Positions 30,896-40,014 of a stretch of DNA of 54,791 nt are shown here, piece after piece. Under the pieces are notes generated by a model. The model was given only the letters and a program-made list of their open reading frames with translations. It did no database searches and was not told where the DNA came from. The DNA comes from Lachnospiraceae bacterium (lineage in GTDB: Bacteria > Bacillota > Clostridia > Lachnospirales > Lachnospiraceae), in NCBI GenBank assembly GCA_024682115.1, contig JAIKZO010000022.1, forward strand, positions 1-54,791, in the 5' to 3' direction. Both the position numbers and the translations under genes were made by a program. The stretch's first letter is position 1. Every line of letters starts with the position of its first letter.

Positions 30896-33184
30896 TCAGA
30901 CGCGGTTATAGTTGATAAGGCATCCCTTTAATATTATCTGTCTTTCTTCATCGGTAAGTTCACCCAGCGTAAGTTCGAAAGGCTTCATCTGACCGTTTGA
31001 AACGACATATGCCGTAATGCTGCCGGCCTTTTCTTCCACCGCCTTGCGGACATCCTTTATGAACAGATAATCAAGGTTTTTGAACGGAAGATTCGCTTCC
31101 TTTATCACGAAGGGAAGCATTCCCCAGTTGATAAGGTTTGAACGGTATCTCTTGGTGGCATATTCGTTAGCGATGTTAGCCCATCCGCCGAGAACCTTCT
31201 GGCAAGAAGCCGCCTGCTCCCTGGCTGATCCGTCACCCGGCTTTACGGCAAATATCGTGGAACCGAAACCTATATTGTCGTTTGAAACATCGGCATAGGT
31301 TTTCTTTATCGTATCCATAACGGGTGCAAGCTCGGGAAGTGCCGAAACGGGATCTTTTCCTTCGCAAAGAGCTTCCTCGGCTGCCCTTACTTCCTTGGCA
31401 TATCCCACATATTTGGGATCCTTCCTTGAAAGCGTGAACTCGGCAAGTCCCAGAGGATTTGAGCGGAATGAAGATGTCTCTCCCGAAGGAATGAGTTCGT
31501 CCGTTGTCGTAACGGGATCGTGTATCTCGGATACCACCTTGAGGACAAGGTTTTCGGGAAGCGCTTCCATCTTCGGCCAGTCCTTGATATTGGGACCGAA
31601 CTGTATCTCTACGGAAGGATCGGCTTTGCCCTTTGAATCGAATACCCTGTTCTCATATATCTTTGAATCAAAGAAGTATTTATATTCGTTGAATGTTCCG
31701 TCAAACTCCGTTGCTGCGGTAAGTTTTCCTTTGTTTGCGGCGGTAGCGGCTATTGAGCGTGCATCCATGAGCGCGACGGATGATATCTGTCCGTTCTGAA
31801 GCTTTGAACCCTCCCTGTTCGGGAAGTTCCTTGTTGAATGACGAATGCTGAATGCATTGTTTGCCGGAGTGTCGCCCGCACCGAAGCAGGGTCCGCAGAA
31901 CGCTGTCTTTATGACCGCACCTGATTCCATCAGCGTTGCGGCACAGCCGTTCTTAACAAGTTCCATGTATACGGGCATTGATGCGGGATAAACGCTGAAC
32001 GTGAACGCATCAGATCCTATGTACCTGCCCTTAATGATGTCGGCGGCAGCGCAGATGTTTTCGAAACCGCCTCCGGCACATCCGGCTATGATACCCTGGT
32101 CGACGTACATCTCGCCGTTCCTTACTTTATCCTTAAGTGTAAAGGGAACTGCTCCCTCGAGCGAAACGGCTGCCTTCTTCTCAACATCGTCAAGGATATC
32201 ATTAAGATTGGCCTTAAGCTCCTCTATCGTGTATGCGTTACTCGGATGGAAAGGCATAGCGATCATGGGTCTTATCTTATCAAGATCGACCTCGATCATT
32301 CCGTCGTACCAGGTTATATCTCCGGGGTTGAGCTCGGAATAGTCTGCAGAGCGGCCGTGGATATCGTAGAATTCCTTTATCTTTTCGTCCGTTCTCCAGA
32401 TAGATGAAAGACAGGTCGTCTCGGTTGTCATGACATCAATGCCTATCCTGAAGTCTGCACTTAACGAAGATACTCCGGGACCTACAAATTCCATGACCTT
32501 GTTCTTGACATATCCGTTCCCGAACACCGCTTTTATGATCGCAAGTGCCACATCCTGAGGTCCGACACCCTTAACGGGGCTTCCCTTGAGATATACACCG
32601 ACGATGCCGGGCATATTGATGTCATAGGTCTGGTTTAAGAGCTGCTTTACGAGCTCCGGTCCGCCTTCACCCATGGCCATCGTTCCGAGTGCTCCGTATC
32701 TGGTGTGCGAATCGGAACCGAGTATCATCCTTCCTCCGCCCGCGAGCATTTCCCTTGCGAACTGGTGGATGACTGCCTGATGAGGAGGAACGTATACTCC
32801 GCCGTATTTTTTCGCACATGTAAGTCCGAACATGTGGTCATCTTCGTTAATGGTTCCGCCTACCGCGCAGAGCGAATTGTGGCAGTTGGTAAGAACATAA
32901 GGAATAGGGAATTCCTTAAGACCCGATGCTCTCGCGGTCTGGATGATGCCAACAAAAGTGATGTCGTGTGAAGTAAGCTTATCGAACCTGATCTTAAGCT
33001 TATCCATGTTGCCGGAGGTGTTATGTTCTTTAAGTATTCCGTAAGCGATGGTATTCTTTTTCGCTTCGTCTTTCGTGATCTCTTTCCCGGTCTTTGCCTT
33101 TATCTCATTGAGGGCATCGTTTCCCTCGGCTATTATCTCTTTTCCGTTTAAAAGATACGCGCCTGTTTCGTATAAACTGATCAT
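30896..33184 (-). CDS. Aconitase-family hydratase (YbhJ-like)
   Basis: The 762-residue protein has the aconitase order: SDSHTRYG and GTMAMGEGG near residues 155-175, a Cys in [11 protein letters not shown], the cluster cysteines in [20 protein letters not shown], and a C-terminal swivel domain with [13 protein letters not shown]. This supports a [4Fe-4S] hydro-lyase fold. The family resembles E. coli YbhJ, whose substrate is not established, so citrate/isocitrate activity should not be assumed. An AAGGAG site precedes the ATG. It is the last gene of the rfbD-gmd-fcl run. Confidence 0.85.
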   Translation of the reverse strand: MISLYETGAYLLNGKEIIAEGNDALNEIKAKTGKEITKDEAKKNTIAYGILKEHNTSGNMDKLKIRFDKLTSHDITFVGIIQTARASGLKEFPIPYVLTNCHNSLCAVGGTINEDDHMFGLTCAKKYGGVYVPPHQAVIHQFAREMLAGGGRMILGSDSHTRYGALGTMAMGEGGPELVKQLLNQTYDINMPGIVGVYLKGSPVKGVGPQDVALAIIKAVFGNGYVKNKVMEFVGPGVSSLSADFRIGIDVMTTETTCLSSIWRTDEKIKEFYDIHGRSADYSELNPGDITWYDGMIEVDLDKIRPMIAMPFHPSNAYTIEELKANLNDILDDVEKKAAVSLEGAVPFTLKDKVRNGEMYVDQGIIAGCAGGGFENICAAADIIKGRYIGSDAFTFSVYPASMPVYMELVKNGCAATLMESGAVIKTAFCGPCFGAGDTPANNAFSIRHSTRNFPNREGSKLQNGQISSVALMDARSIAATAANKGKLTAATEFDGTFNEYKYFFDSKIYENRVFDSKGKADPSVEIQFGPNIKDWPKMEALPENLVLKVVSEIHDPVTTTDELIPSGETSSFRSNPLGLAEFTLSRKDPKYVGYAKEVRAAEEALCEGKDPVSALPELAPVMDTIKKTYADVSNDNIGFGSTIFAVKPGDGSAREQAASCQKVLGGWANIANEYATKRYRSNLINWGMLPFVIKEANLPFKNLDYLFIKDVRKAVEEKAGSITAYVVSNGQMKPFELTLGELTDEERQIILKGCLINYNRV

Positions 33185-33200
33185 CCTTTACTCCTTCGGT

Positions 33201-34142
33201 CTATAATCTCGCGTTGTCTACGTTTTCCTTAAACCAGTCGTAGGCAAGCTGAACTCCCTCTTCAAGATCGACTTTGTGCGTAAATCCGAGTGCGTGGAGC
33301 TTATCAACATTTGTGAGTTTTCTGGGTGTACCGTCGGGCATCTTGTCGTTCCATACGATCTCGCCTTCGTATCCGACGATCCTTTTTACGGTCATTGCAA
33401 GTTCCTTTATCGTAACTTCCTTGCCGGTACCGATATTTACATGTTCCTCGCCGTCATAATTCTCAAGCAGGAAAACGCATGCATCAGCCATATCATCGAC
33501 ATAAAGGAATTCTCTTAATGGAGTTCCCGTTCCCCAAAGTTCAACACTGGGAAGTCCGTTGATCTTGGCATCATGGAATTTTCTGATCATGGCGGGCATA
33601 ACGTGTGAACCCGAAAGGTCGTAGTTATCATGAGGTCCGTAAAGGTTGGTCGGCATGCAGCTTATAAAGTTGTCGCCGTACTGTCTCTTATAGAATTTAC
33701 ACATTTCAAGACCCGCGATCTTGGCGATCGCATATGCCTCATTTGTCTCTTCGAGCGGGCCCGTGAGAAGTGCGCTTTCGGGGATCGGCTGCGGAGCCAT
33801 TCTCGGATATATGCATGTGCTTCCGAGGAAGAGAAGCTTTTTAACTTTGTATTTGTGAGCACAGTCAATAACATTGCACTGGATCTGCATGTTTTCGTAT
33901 GCGAAATCCGCGGGTGCCGTGTTGTTGGCGTTTATTCCTCCGACCTTTGCCGCCGCAAGTACCACTACATCAGGTCTGTTCGTTTCAAAAAACTCCCTGA
34001 CGGCAGCCTGATCGGTAAGATCAAGTTCTTTATGTGTCTTACCTATGATGTTGGTATAGCCGCTTCTCTGAAGCGATCTTACGATCGCACTTCCTACCAG
34101 TCCTCTGTGACCGGCCACATAGATCTTGTCGTTCTTGTTCAT
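33201..34142 (-). CDS. fcl: GDP-L-fucose synthase
   Basis: The bifunctional epimerase/reductase turns GDP-4-keto-6-deoxymannose into GDP-L-fucose with NADPH. The 313-residue SDR protein has [12 protein letters not shown] (NADP loop), [11 protein letters not shown], the catalytic [13 protein letters not shown] (Y-x3-K) and a GSTCIYP serine/cysteine motif. It acts with gmd in the same operon and feeds the nearby polysaccharide cluster. Confidence 0.96.
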   Translation of the reverse strand: MNKNDKIYVAGHRGLVGSAIVRSLQRSGYTNIIGKTHKELDLTDQAAVREFFETNRPDVVVLAAAKVGGINANNTAPADFAYENMQIQCNVIDCAHKYKVKKLLFLGSTCIYPRMAPQPIPESALLTGPLEETNEAYAIAKIAGLEMCKFYKRQYGDNFISCMPTNLYGPHDNYDLSGSHVMPAMIRKFHDAKINGLPSVELWGTGTPLREFLYVDDMADACVFLLENYDGEEHVNIGTGKEVTIKELAMTVKRIVGYEGEIVWNDKMPDGTPRKLTNVDKLHALGFTHKVDLEEGVQLAYDWFKENVDNARL

Positions 34143-34145
34143 TTT

Positions 34146-35819
34146 TTACCTCTCTTCCGTATGGACGACATCCATAAAACCGTCCTTTATACTTTCTCCT
34201 CTGAATATATCTTCCGCTTTGAGCGGCGCTGCCGGGAAAAGATCATATCCCGTCCGGTCGCCTTCCTGCGGATAATAAAAATCTATCCCGTGCAGTTCAT
34301 AACGGACAAGTTCGTATTCGCCGTATCCCTGCTGCCCGATCAGATATCCCGGTGTCACAAAATGCACCAGTTCTCCGCTGAAAGTAAATCCTTTATATAA
34401 AACGAACGCACATAAAGCTATCCTGTAAAGGACCATCCTGTCCCTGCCCGATATGATCCTGAAATAAACGAATCCCAAAGTGAGCACGGGAGCAAGATAA
34501 AGAAATACGCAACAGTACCTTATGTTGGGCGATGTCATGATAAAAAACGCAAACGAAAGATCCACCGTTGCGACAATGATAAGCTCCGAAAGCCATTCCT
34601 TTTTCTTTTTCATGACTGCGTATATCAAAATAAATACGAGGATCACGATGGAAACAAGGCCCAGTAAAAAGGCTCCTTTATTTACCGCGTCCAGTCCTTT
34701 GAACCAGTCAAATATCCAGTCTCTCAAAGGCTCATCGAACCTGGAAACATCGCTGTGTCCCCTGCCAAATACCTGGATCTCTTTGGAATCATATTCCGCA
34801 AGACCCTTCGGGATCTTAAAGTCAAAGTTAAAAACATCTATTCCCGGAACCGGATAGACCAGATATCCGGAAAGGATGATATTTCTTGCGATGAACGGAA
34901 AAAGAACCGCTAACCCCGTCCCTATGTACCCAAATACTGCTACGAACCTTTTTTCTTTGACCATGGTGACAAGCGGTCTTAAAACTATAAGTGTTATCAG
35001 CACTGCGGAGATCTTAATGGTGGCAATGTAAAGACATGCCAGGCAAAGCAGTGCATAGGGCTGGTATTCCTCAACGCCCTCATCGCATAGGTCAACATAT
35101 GCAATGACCGTATAAAGCACCATCAGGACCACAAAATAGTCCGATGCGGGAGAGACCATCTCGTCAAATATGTTGAGGATATAGTATATCGCAACTATCC
35201 TCGGAAGGAACGAAAGCTTCGGCTCCTTCAGGCTCTCCTTTCCGAATATCTTTATGCTCTGCACAAAGACAAGAAAAGCCAGGAGTCCCTGACATACATG
35301 AAAGGAACCCTGTTTCAAAAACGCAAAACTGAAAAGTGCGGTCAAAGGAAATGCCGCGCAGTTGTAGGCAAGTCTCGTATGAAGGTTTCCAAGTCCCGGT
35401 ATCACGCCGAATTCCTCGATCCACCTTATGCTCTGGGCATGGTAAAGATCCGAGTCATAATGCATGTATCCGTGGGAAGTCCCATACGCAAACAAAAGGA
35501 ACAGCAGTGCCATTCCAATTGCTCTTAACAACCCGCACTCTTCCTTAAGTGCGGTGATACCGTTTTTTATATCCTTCCGGCCTGCGATAAAAAGTACCGT
35601 GCATAGGATGACCAGTACGATATTTGCAAGTGCCGAAACTCTGTAAAACAGACTGAATATCTGTGCGTAGACCGTCAGGACCGCGAACCCTGCGATCAAA
35701 ACATGTACGGTCCCTTTAACCCTGTATCCTCCGTATTTCCCGACAAGTCCGAGAAACGAATTTCCCAGGATATACCCCGTTATTATGATGTATATCCAGA
35801 TCAGTGCAACAGATATCAT
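34146..35819 (-). CDS. Large multi-pass membrane protein, GT-C-like (LIC_10190-like)
   Basis: The 557-residue protein has about 12 membrane helices. After the third or fourth helix there is a polar stretch HYDSDLYHAQSIRWIEEFG followed by GLGNLHTRLAYN, which resembles the LIC_10190-like membrane family. The aspartate-rich loop is the type seen in GT-C glycosyltransferases that use polyprenyl-phosphate sugars. A C-terminal non-membrane tail of about 60 residues contains YYPQEGDRTGYDLFP. It lies between gmd and fcl, four and three bases away. Family assignment is tentative. Confidence 0.65.
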   Translation of the reverse strand: MISVALIWIYIIITGYILGNSFLGLVGKYGGYRVKGTVHVLIAGFAVLTVYAQIFSLFYRVSALANIVLVILCTVLFIAGRKDIKNGITALKEECGLLRAIGMALLFLLFAYGTSHGYMHYDSDLYHAQSIRWIEEFGVIPGLGNLHTRLAYNCAAFPLTALFSFAFLKQGSFHVCQGLLAFLVFVQSIKIFGKESLKEPKLSFLPRIVAIYYILNIFDEMVSPASDYFVVLMVLYTVIAYVDLCDEGVEEYQPYALLCLACLYIATIKISAVLITLIVLRPLVTMVKEKRFVAVFGYIGTGLAVLFPFIARNIILSGYLVYPVPGIDVFNFDFKIPKGLAEYDSKEIQVFGRGHSDVSRFDEPLRDWIFDWFKGLDAVNKGAFLLGLVSIVILVFILIYAVMKKKKEWLSELIIVATVDLSFAFFIMTSPNIRYCCVFLYLAPVLTLGFVYFRIISGRDRMVLYRIALCAFVLYKGFTFSGELVHFVTPGYLIGQQGYGEYELVRYELHGIDFYYPQEGDRTGYDLFPAAPLKAEDIFRGESIKDGFMDVVHTEER

Positions 35820-35822
35820 TAC

Positions 35823-36887
35823 TTATTTGGAGGCTTTGAACTCCTCGCAGTTCTTTCCGACGATGTTCTTCATATCCGAATCCATCATCATATATACAAG
35901 ACCCTTAAAGTCCACATCCTTTTTCCATCCGAGAGTCTTCTCGGCCTTTGAGCAGTCACCCCAGAGGAATTCAACTTCGGCAGGACGATAGAACTCGGGA
36001 TTGACATCGACAAGAAGTCTGCCGCTTTCGGAATCATATCCCTTTTCATCAACGCCCGTTCCTTCCCAGCGGATGGTTATTCCGATGGTCTTGAAAGCTT
36101 CTTCGACGAATTCTCTTACGGTATGTGTCTCGTTTGTGGAAAGTACGAAATCATCGGGCTTATCCTGCTGGAGCATCATCCACATGCCCTTAACGTAGTC
36201 TCCGGCAAATCCCCAGTCTCTCTTTGCGTTCATGTTACCGAGCGAGAGTTTTTCCTGCTTGCCTGCCATGATATTTGCGATGGCAAGAGTGATCTTTCTC
36301 GTAACGAAGTTCTCTCCTCGTCTGGGCGATTCGTGATTGAAAAGGATACCGTTACATGCGAACATGTTGTAACTCTCACGGTAGTTTACGGTGATCCAGT
36401 ATGAATAAAGCTTAGCGGCTCCGTAGGGGCTCTTGGGATAGAACGGTGTTTTTTCGGACTGGGGAGCCGTCTCCGGTATTCCGCCGAAAAGTTCCGAAGT
36501 GGATGCCTGATAGAATCTGCAGTTTCCTCCGTTAACCCTTATCGCCTCAAGAAGTTTCAGTGTGCTGACACCTGTGGCGTCCGCCGTATATTCCGGAACC
36601 TCAAACGATACTCCGACGTGTGACTGTGCCGCAAGATTATAAACCTCCGTAGGTCTGATCTCTGCAATGAGTCTCATCAGGTTGCTCGAATCGGTTGTAT
36701 CCGAAAAGTGAAGGAAAAACTTCACCTTGTTGTAATCGGAATTGATTATGTGGTCTATCCTCGCTGTATTTGAGATACTGTGCCTTCTGATTAGACCGTG
36801 TACCTCGTATCCTTTGTCAAGAAGGAGCTCTGCAAGATATGAGCCGTCCTGTCCCGTGATTCCTGTGATAAGTGCAACTTTTTGCAT
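35823..36887 (-). CDS. gmd: GDP-mannose 4,6-dehydratase
   Basis: It converts GDP-D-mannose to GDP-4-keto-6-deoxymannose, the first step to GDP-L-fucose. The 354-residue SDR protein has [15 protein letters not shown] (NAD(P) loop), [18 protein letters not shown], the catalytic [11 protein letters not shown] (Y-x3-K) and [15 protein letters not shown], all diagnostic of Gmd. Length is standard. It is co-transcribed with fcl and rfbD. Confidence 0.97.
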   Translation of the reverse strand: MQKVALITGITGQDGSYLAELLLDKGYEVHGLIRRHSISNTARIDHIINSDYNKVKFFLHFSDTTDSSNLMRLIAEIRPTEVYNLAAQSHVGVSFEVPEYTADATGVSTLKLLEAIRVNGGNCRFYQASTSELFGGIPETAPQSEKTPFYPKSPYGAAKLYSYWITVNYRESYNMFACNGILFNHESPRRGENFVTRKITLAIANIMAGKQEKLSLGNMNAKRDWGFAGDYVKGMWMMLQQDKPDDFVLSTNETHTVREFVEEAFKTIGITIRWEGTGVDEKGYDSESGRLLVDVNPEFYRPAEVEFLWGDCSKAEKTLGWKKDVDFKGLVYMMMDSDMKNIVGKNCEEFKASK

Positions 36888-36918
36888 GTTTTCTTCCTTT
36901 CTTACTTTTTATATATGA

Positions 36919-37368
36919 TCATATAAAGTATTCCATGTTATACATGAAGACCGCTATCAGTATCCCGAGCACAGCTCCTACGGCAACCTGGAGAGGCGAA
37001 TGGCCTATCAGTTCCTTTAAGGCTTTGTCGGGACCTATATCCTTACCCATGTTCTTGAACGTTTCCACCATGTCGTTGATGACTTCACCCTGTCTTCCGG
37101 TCTCACGTCTTACACCCATGGCATCATACATTGTCACCAGTGCGAACACGCAGGTGATCGCAAATTCAAAACTGTTAACTCCGAATTTAAGCAGTGTGAT
37201 CGTCGAAAGGGCACATACCGTAGCCGAATGTGAACTCGGCATTCCTCCGCCTCCGACAAGTCTTTCCGCAACAAATGTTTTATTGAATGCTATATAGATT
37301 ATCGTTTTTATGAGCTGCGCGACGAACCATGCAGTTACCGGAGCCATAAGAAGGATATTGTTGAGCAT
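36919..37368 (-). CDS. Divergent PAP2-family membrane protein
   Basis: The 149-residue membrane protein has the divergent PAP2 signature: LVGGGGMPSSHSATVCAL (residues about 37-54) and, later, YDAMGVRRETGRQ with KELIGHSPLQVAVGAVLG. Such proteins may act on polyprenyl or phosphatidyl pyrophosphates at the membrane, but activity is not proven for this branch. It lies between rfbD and gmd, in a context that fits lipid-carrier recycling. Confidence 0.9.
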   Translation of the reverse strand: MLNNILLMAPVTAWFVAQLIKTIIYIAFNKTFVAERLVGGGGMPSSHSATVCALSTITLLKFGVNSFEFAITCVFALVTMYDAMGVRRETGRQGEVINDMVETFKNMGKDIGPDKALKELIGHSPLQVAVGAVLGILIAVFMYNMEYFI

Positions 37369-37389
37369 TTTTAAAGATCTTTCCTTTCC

Positions 37390-38271
37390 CTACATTTCCC
37401 CGATATACTTTTCTATGGCATCATGCCAGTCGGCGAACCGGTATCCTCCGGTAAGATGGAACATATAATTTTCCAGTACCGAGAATTTCGGTCTGTCGGC
37501 AGAAGCCGGATTCATCTGTTTATATTCTTCGCTGGTCAGGTGTTTTACTTTTGTATCCTTACCGGCAAGTCTGAATATCTCCTCGGTAAAGTCCGCCCAG
37601 CTGCATTCTCCCCCACAGGTTCCGTGATATGTGCCGTAACCCCATGTGGGTATCAGGCTCTTTATCGCCGAGGCCAGTTCGTGTGATGATGTCGGAGAAC
37701 CGATCTGATCGTCAACTACCGAAACTTCTTCATGATCCTCCGAAAGACGGAGCATAGTCCTGACAAAATTCTTGCCGTCTCCGTAAAGCCAGGCCGTCCG
37801 GATCATAAAAAAACTGTCGGAAAACTGCTTTACGAATTCTTCACCTGCAAGCTTGGTCCTTCCGTATGCCGACCTCGGGTCGGTTGGATCAAACTCACGG
37901 TAAGGTACAGTGCCGTCTCCGGCAAAAACATAATCCGTAGAGATATGAACGAGCTTTGCACCGGTCTCACTTGATGCGATCGCAAGATTTCTCGGTCCCA
38001 GGGCATTTATCCTGTATGCCATATCCTGCTTTACTTCACACATGTCAACTGCCGTCATTGCAGCACAGTTTATGATCGCATACGGTTTAACCTCTTTTAC
38101 GAATGACATAACGCTGTCAATATCGGAAATATCGACACTTTTGATGCCCTCGATCCCGAAATCCGTGTTGATCAGTTCATAATCGGTCTCGCCCGCATAT
38201 ACCTTGTTGATCGCTCTTCCCAGCTGACCGTTACAGCCTGTCACAATGATACTTTTCATATAAAAGGTCAT
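37390..38271 (-). CDS. rfbD: dTDP-4-dehydrorhamnose reductase
   Basis: It catalyses the last step of dTDP-L-rhamnose synthesis. The 293-residue SDR protein has GCNGQLGRAI (NAD(P) loop), STDYVFAGDG, the catalytic YGRTKLAGEEFVK (Y-x3-K) and a C-terminal RPKFSVLEN segment. Partner genes rfbA, rfbB and rfbC are not in the window, so the pathway must be completed elsewhere. The ATG at 38271 follows an AAGGAAAGG site; an in-frame ATG at 38259 is an alternative. Confidence 0.92.
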   Translation of the reverse strand: MTFYMKSIIVTGCNGQLGRAINKVYAGETDYELINTDFGIEGIKSVDISDIDSVMSFVKEVKPYAIINCAAMTAVDMCEVKQDMAYRINALGPRNLAIASSETGAKLVHISTDYVFAGDGTVPYREFDPTDPRSAYGRTKLAGEEFVKQFSDSFFMIRTAWLYGDGKNFVRTMLRLSEDHEEVSVVDDQIGSPTSSHELASAIKSLIPTWGYGTYHGTCGGECSWADFTEEIFRLAGKDTKVKHLTSEEYKQMNPASADRPKFSVLENYMFHLTGGYRFADWHDAIEKYIGEM

Positions 38272-38301
38272 ACCTTTCCTTATTTTATAAACATCTCATA
38301 T

Positions 38302-38330
38302 ATTTTACTATTTTAACGGTCCATAAACAA
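38302..38330 (-). promoter_or_regulatory. Promoter of the rfbD-gmd-fcl operon
   Basis: On the minus strand TTGTTT (38330-38325), 17 bases and TAAAAT (38307-38302) predict a start near 38295. It is back-to-back with the plus-strand lipoprotein promoter. Confidence 0.6.
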
Positions 38331-38337
38331 GCATTAA

Positions 38338-38367
38338 TTGGACTGCTAAAACTTCTTGTGCTATACT
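38338..38367 (+). promoter_or_regulatory. Promoter of the DUF3048 lipoprotein gene
   Basis: An extended -10 (TG, one base, TATACT at 38362-38367) with a weak -35 (TTGGAC, 18-base spacing) predicts a start near 38374. This favours the ATG at 38402 over the TTG at 38381. Confidence 0.6.
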
Positions 38368-38401
38368 TACGGATGAATGTTTGAACGATTCGGTAAATAT
38401 C

Positions 38402-39592
38402 ATGAAAAAACACATTTTAGCCGCATTGGCGGTTTCCATATCATTATCATTATGTGCCTGTTCCTCTTCCGGTAACAAAGAGGCTTCCGCGTCTCCGTCC
38501 GTACAACCGGTATCGGAATCGGTGCCTTCTTCTTCTGCCGTATCCGACCAGAACGGCGAGACTATTACGGATGCTCCGCCGGCTCCCGGTATGGTCCGAA
38601 GCCGTATAACGAACGAGTGGGTGAGCGAGGAACAGAATAACACGAGGCCTATTGCCCTGATGGTTCCCACCTCCAGCACTGCAAGCCACTTCGGTCTTTC
38701 CAAAGCTTCGGTTCTTTACGAAGCCAACGTTGAAGGAGAGATGACCAGGCTCATGGCAGTGATCGATGACTGGCAGGACGATGATAAGCTCGGCAATATA
38801 CGAAGCTGCCGTGACTACTTCCTGTACTGGTCGTTTGAGTGGGATTCGATCTATATCCATTTCGGCGGTCCCTGGTACATATACGATGTACTCGGAAGAC
38901 AGGACACCGATAATATCGACTGCATAGCCCAGCCCGATGTCGGCAAATACAACAACGCCTATGTGGATGTCGTTTTCAGGGATGCGGCCAAGAACGAGAC
39001 CGATAATGCTTTTACCTCGGCAAAAAGGATAAAAGAAGCCTGCGATCACCTGGGTATATCCCTCAAATACAGAGACGGTTATTGCGATTACGAGCATTTT
39101 AAGTTCGCTCCGTTTGATTCACCGAATACGCTGGACCAGTACCCGAATGCGATCAAAGCCGAAAAGATCGATCTTTCGGAAGCATATCCCAATACGAACA
39201 CATTTTTCCTTTATAATGAGGAAACAGGAACCTACGACAGATATCAGCGTTTCCCCAAAGGAACCGAAGAAGCCCATATCGATCTGGCCAATAACGAGCA
39301 GCTTACTTTCAAGAACGTGATCATACAGAACACCTATTACGAAGTAAGAGATGACAAGGGTTATCTGGCATTCCAGTGTCACGACACCACAAAGGACGGA
39401 TGGTACTTCACCAACGGCAAGGCGATCCATATAACATGGAAAAAAGAAGCCGATTACAGCCCCACAAAATACTATGACGATAACGGCGATCAGGTTGAGT
39501 TCAATACCGGAAAGACCATGATACTCATAGTTGAAGACGGTGATTCGTTCAAGATCGATGATAAAGAATATTCAAGCAAAAAGAATATGTAA
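38402..39592 (+). CDS. DUF3048 domain lipoprotein (YerB-like)
   Basis: The product begins with a lipoprotein signal (MKKHILAALAVSISLSLCAC, lipobox LCAC, Cys20) followed by a low-complexity serine-rich linker. The mature part has the DUF3048 pattern: IALMVPTSSTASHFGLSKASVLYEANVEGEMTRLMAV and the later LGNIRSCRDYFLYWSFEWD, ending in ITWKKEADYSPTKYYDDNGDQVEFNTGKTMI. It is anchored outside the cell membrane. The function is unknown; the B. subtilis relative is YerB. The ATG at 38402 has no visible ribosome binding site. It is the only protein gene on the plus strand after position 1118. Confidence 0.87.
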   Translation: MKKHILAALAVSISLSLCACSSSGNKEASASPSVQPVSESVPSSSAVSDQNGETITDAPPAPGMVRSRITNEWVSEEQNNTRPIALMVPTSSTASHFGLSKASVLYEANVEGEMTRLMAVIDDWQDDDKLGNIRSCRDYFLYWSFEWDSIYIHFGGPWYIYDVLGRQDTDNIDCIAQPDVGKYNNAYVDVVFRDAAKNETDNAFTSAKRIKEACDHLGISLKYRDGYCDYEHFKFAPFDSPNTLDQYPNAIKAEKIDLSEAYPNTNTFFLYNEETGTYDRYQRFPKGTEEAHIDLANNEQLTFKNVIIQNTYYEVRDDKGYLAFQCHDTTKDGWYFTNGKAIHITWKKEADYSPTKYYDDNGDQVEFNTGKTMILIVEDGDSFKIDDKEYSSKKNM

Positions 39593-39600
39593 ATAAACAA

Positions 39601-39628
39601 ACCCCCTGTTCAATGAACAGGGGGTTTT
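39601..39628. terminator. Bidirectional rho-independent terminator
   Basis: The perfect 11-base arms ACCCCCTGTTC and GAACAGGGGGT flank the loop AAT, with T-runs on both strands. It lies between the convergent DUF3048 and HPr genes and can serve both. Confidence 0.93.
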
Positions 39629-39649
39629 GATATGTATCACTGTCAGGTG

Positions 39650-39913
39650 TCATTCACCCAATCCGTTGTCTATGGCTGCTACCAGGGCTTCCAAAGCCTC
39701 GGCTTCATCTTCACCGTCACATGAAAATTCTATTTCGTCACCGCATTTAACGCATGCTCCGAGCACACTCAAAACGCTCTTAGCATTTGCGGTATTTCCT
39801 CTGAATGAAAAAGTGATCACAGACTTAAAACGCATAGCCTCTTTACACAAAATTCCGGCAGGTCTCAAATGCAGGCCCGTGGGATTTTTTATAACCACTT
39901 TCTGACTGACCAT
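39650..39913 (-). CDS. HPr family phosphocarrier protein
   Basis: The 87-residue protein has the phosphoryl-accepting His15 in GLHLRPAG and the regulatory Ser46 in the NAKSVLSVLG helix, matching HPr (Crh would lack the histidine). HPr carries phosphate from enzyme I to PTS permeases, and HPr(Ser-P) works with CcpA in Gram-positive carbon catabolite repression. No enzyme I gene is nearby. It is downstream of cdaR but has its own promoter. Confidence 0.9.
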   Translation of the reverse strand: MVSQKVVIKNPTGLHLRPAGILCKEAMRFKSVITFSFRGNTANAKSVLSVLGACVKCGDEIEFSCDGEDEAEALEALVAAIDNGLGE

Positions 39914-39977
39914 CTTTTGTTACTCCTTGATAGATGTTGCTTTAATGTATTAACTCGTCATAACGACGTACATATTT

Positions 39978-40006
39978 ATGATAACATTTTTTGGTTCTTA
40001 TCACAA
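39978..40006 (-). promoter_or_regulatory. Promoter of the HPr gene
   Basis: On the minus strand TTGTGA (40006-40001), 17 bases and TATCAT (39983-39978) predict a start near 39971. An AAGGAG site precedes the ATG at 39913. Confidence 0.72.
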
Positions 40007-40014
40007 GATGTTCG

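Noticed and set aside
33630-34400. A 256-codon frame antisense to fcl and the GT-C-like gene
   Set aside because: It spans the junction of two minus-strand genes with clear motifs.
38450-39097. A 215-codon minus-strand frame inside the DUF3048 gene
   Set aside because: The plus frame has a lipobox and family pattern and its own promoter and terminator; the minus frame has none.
39650-39913. Crh rather than HPr
   Set aside because: The active-site His15 is present, so it fits HPr; Crh carries another residue there.
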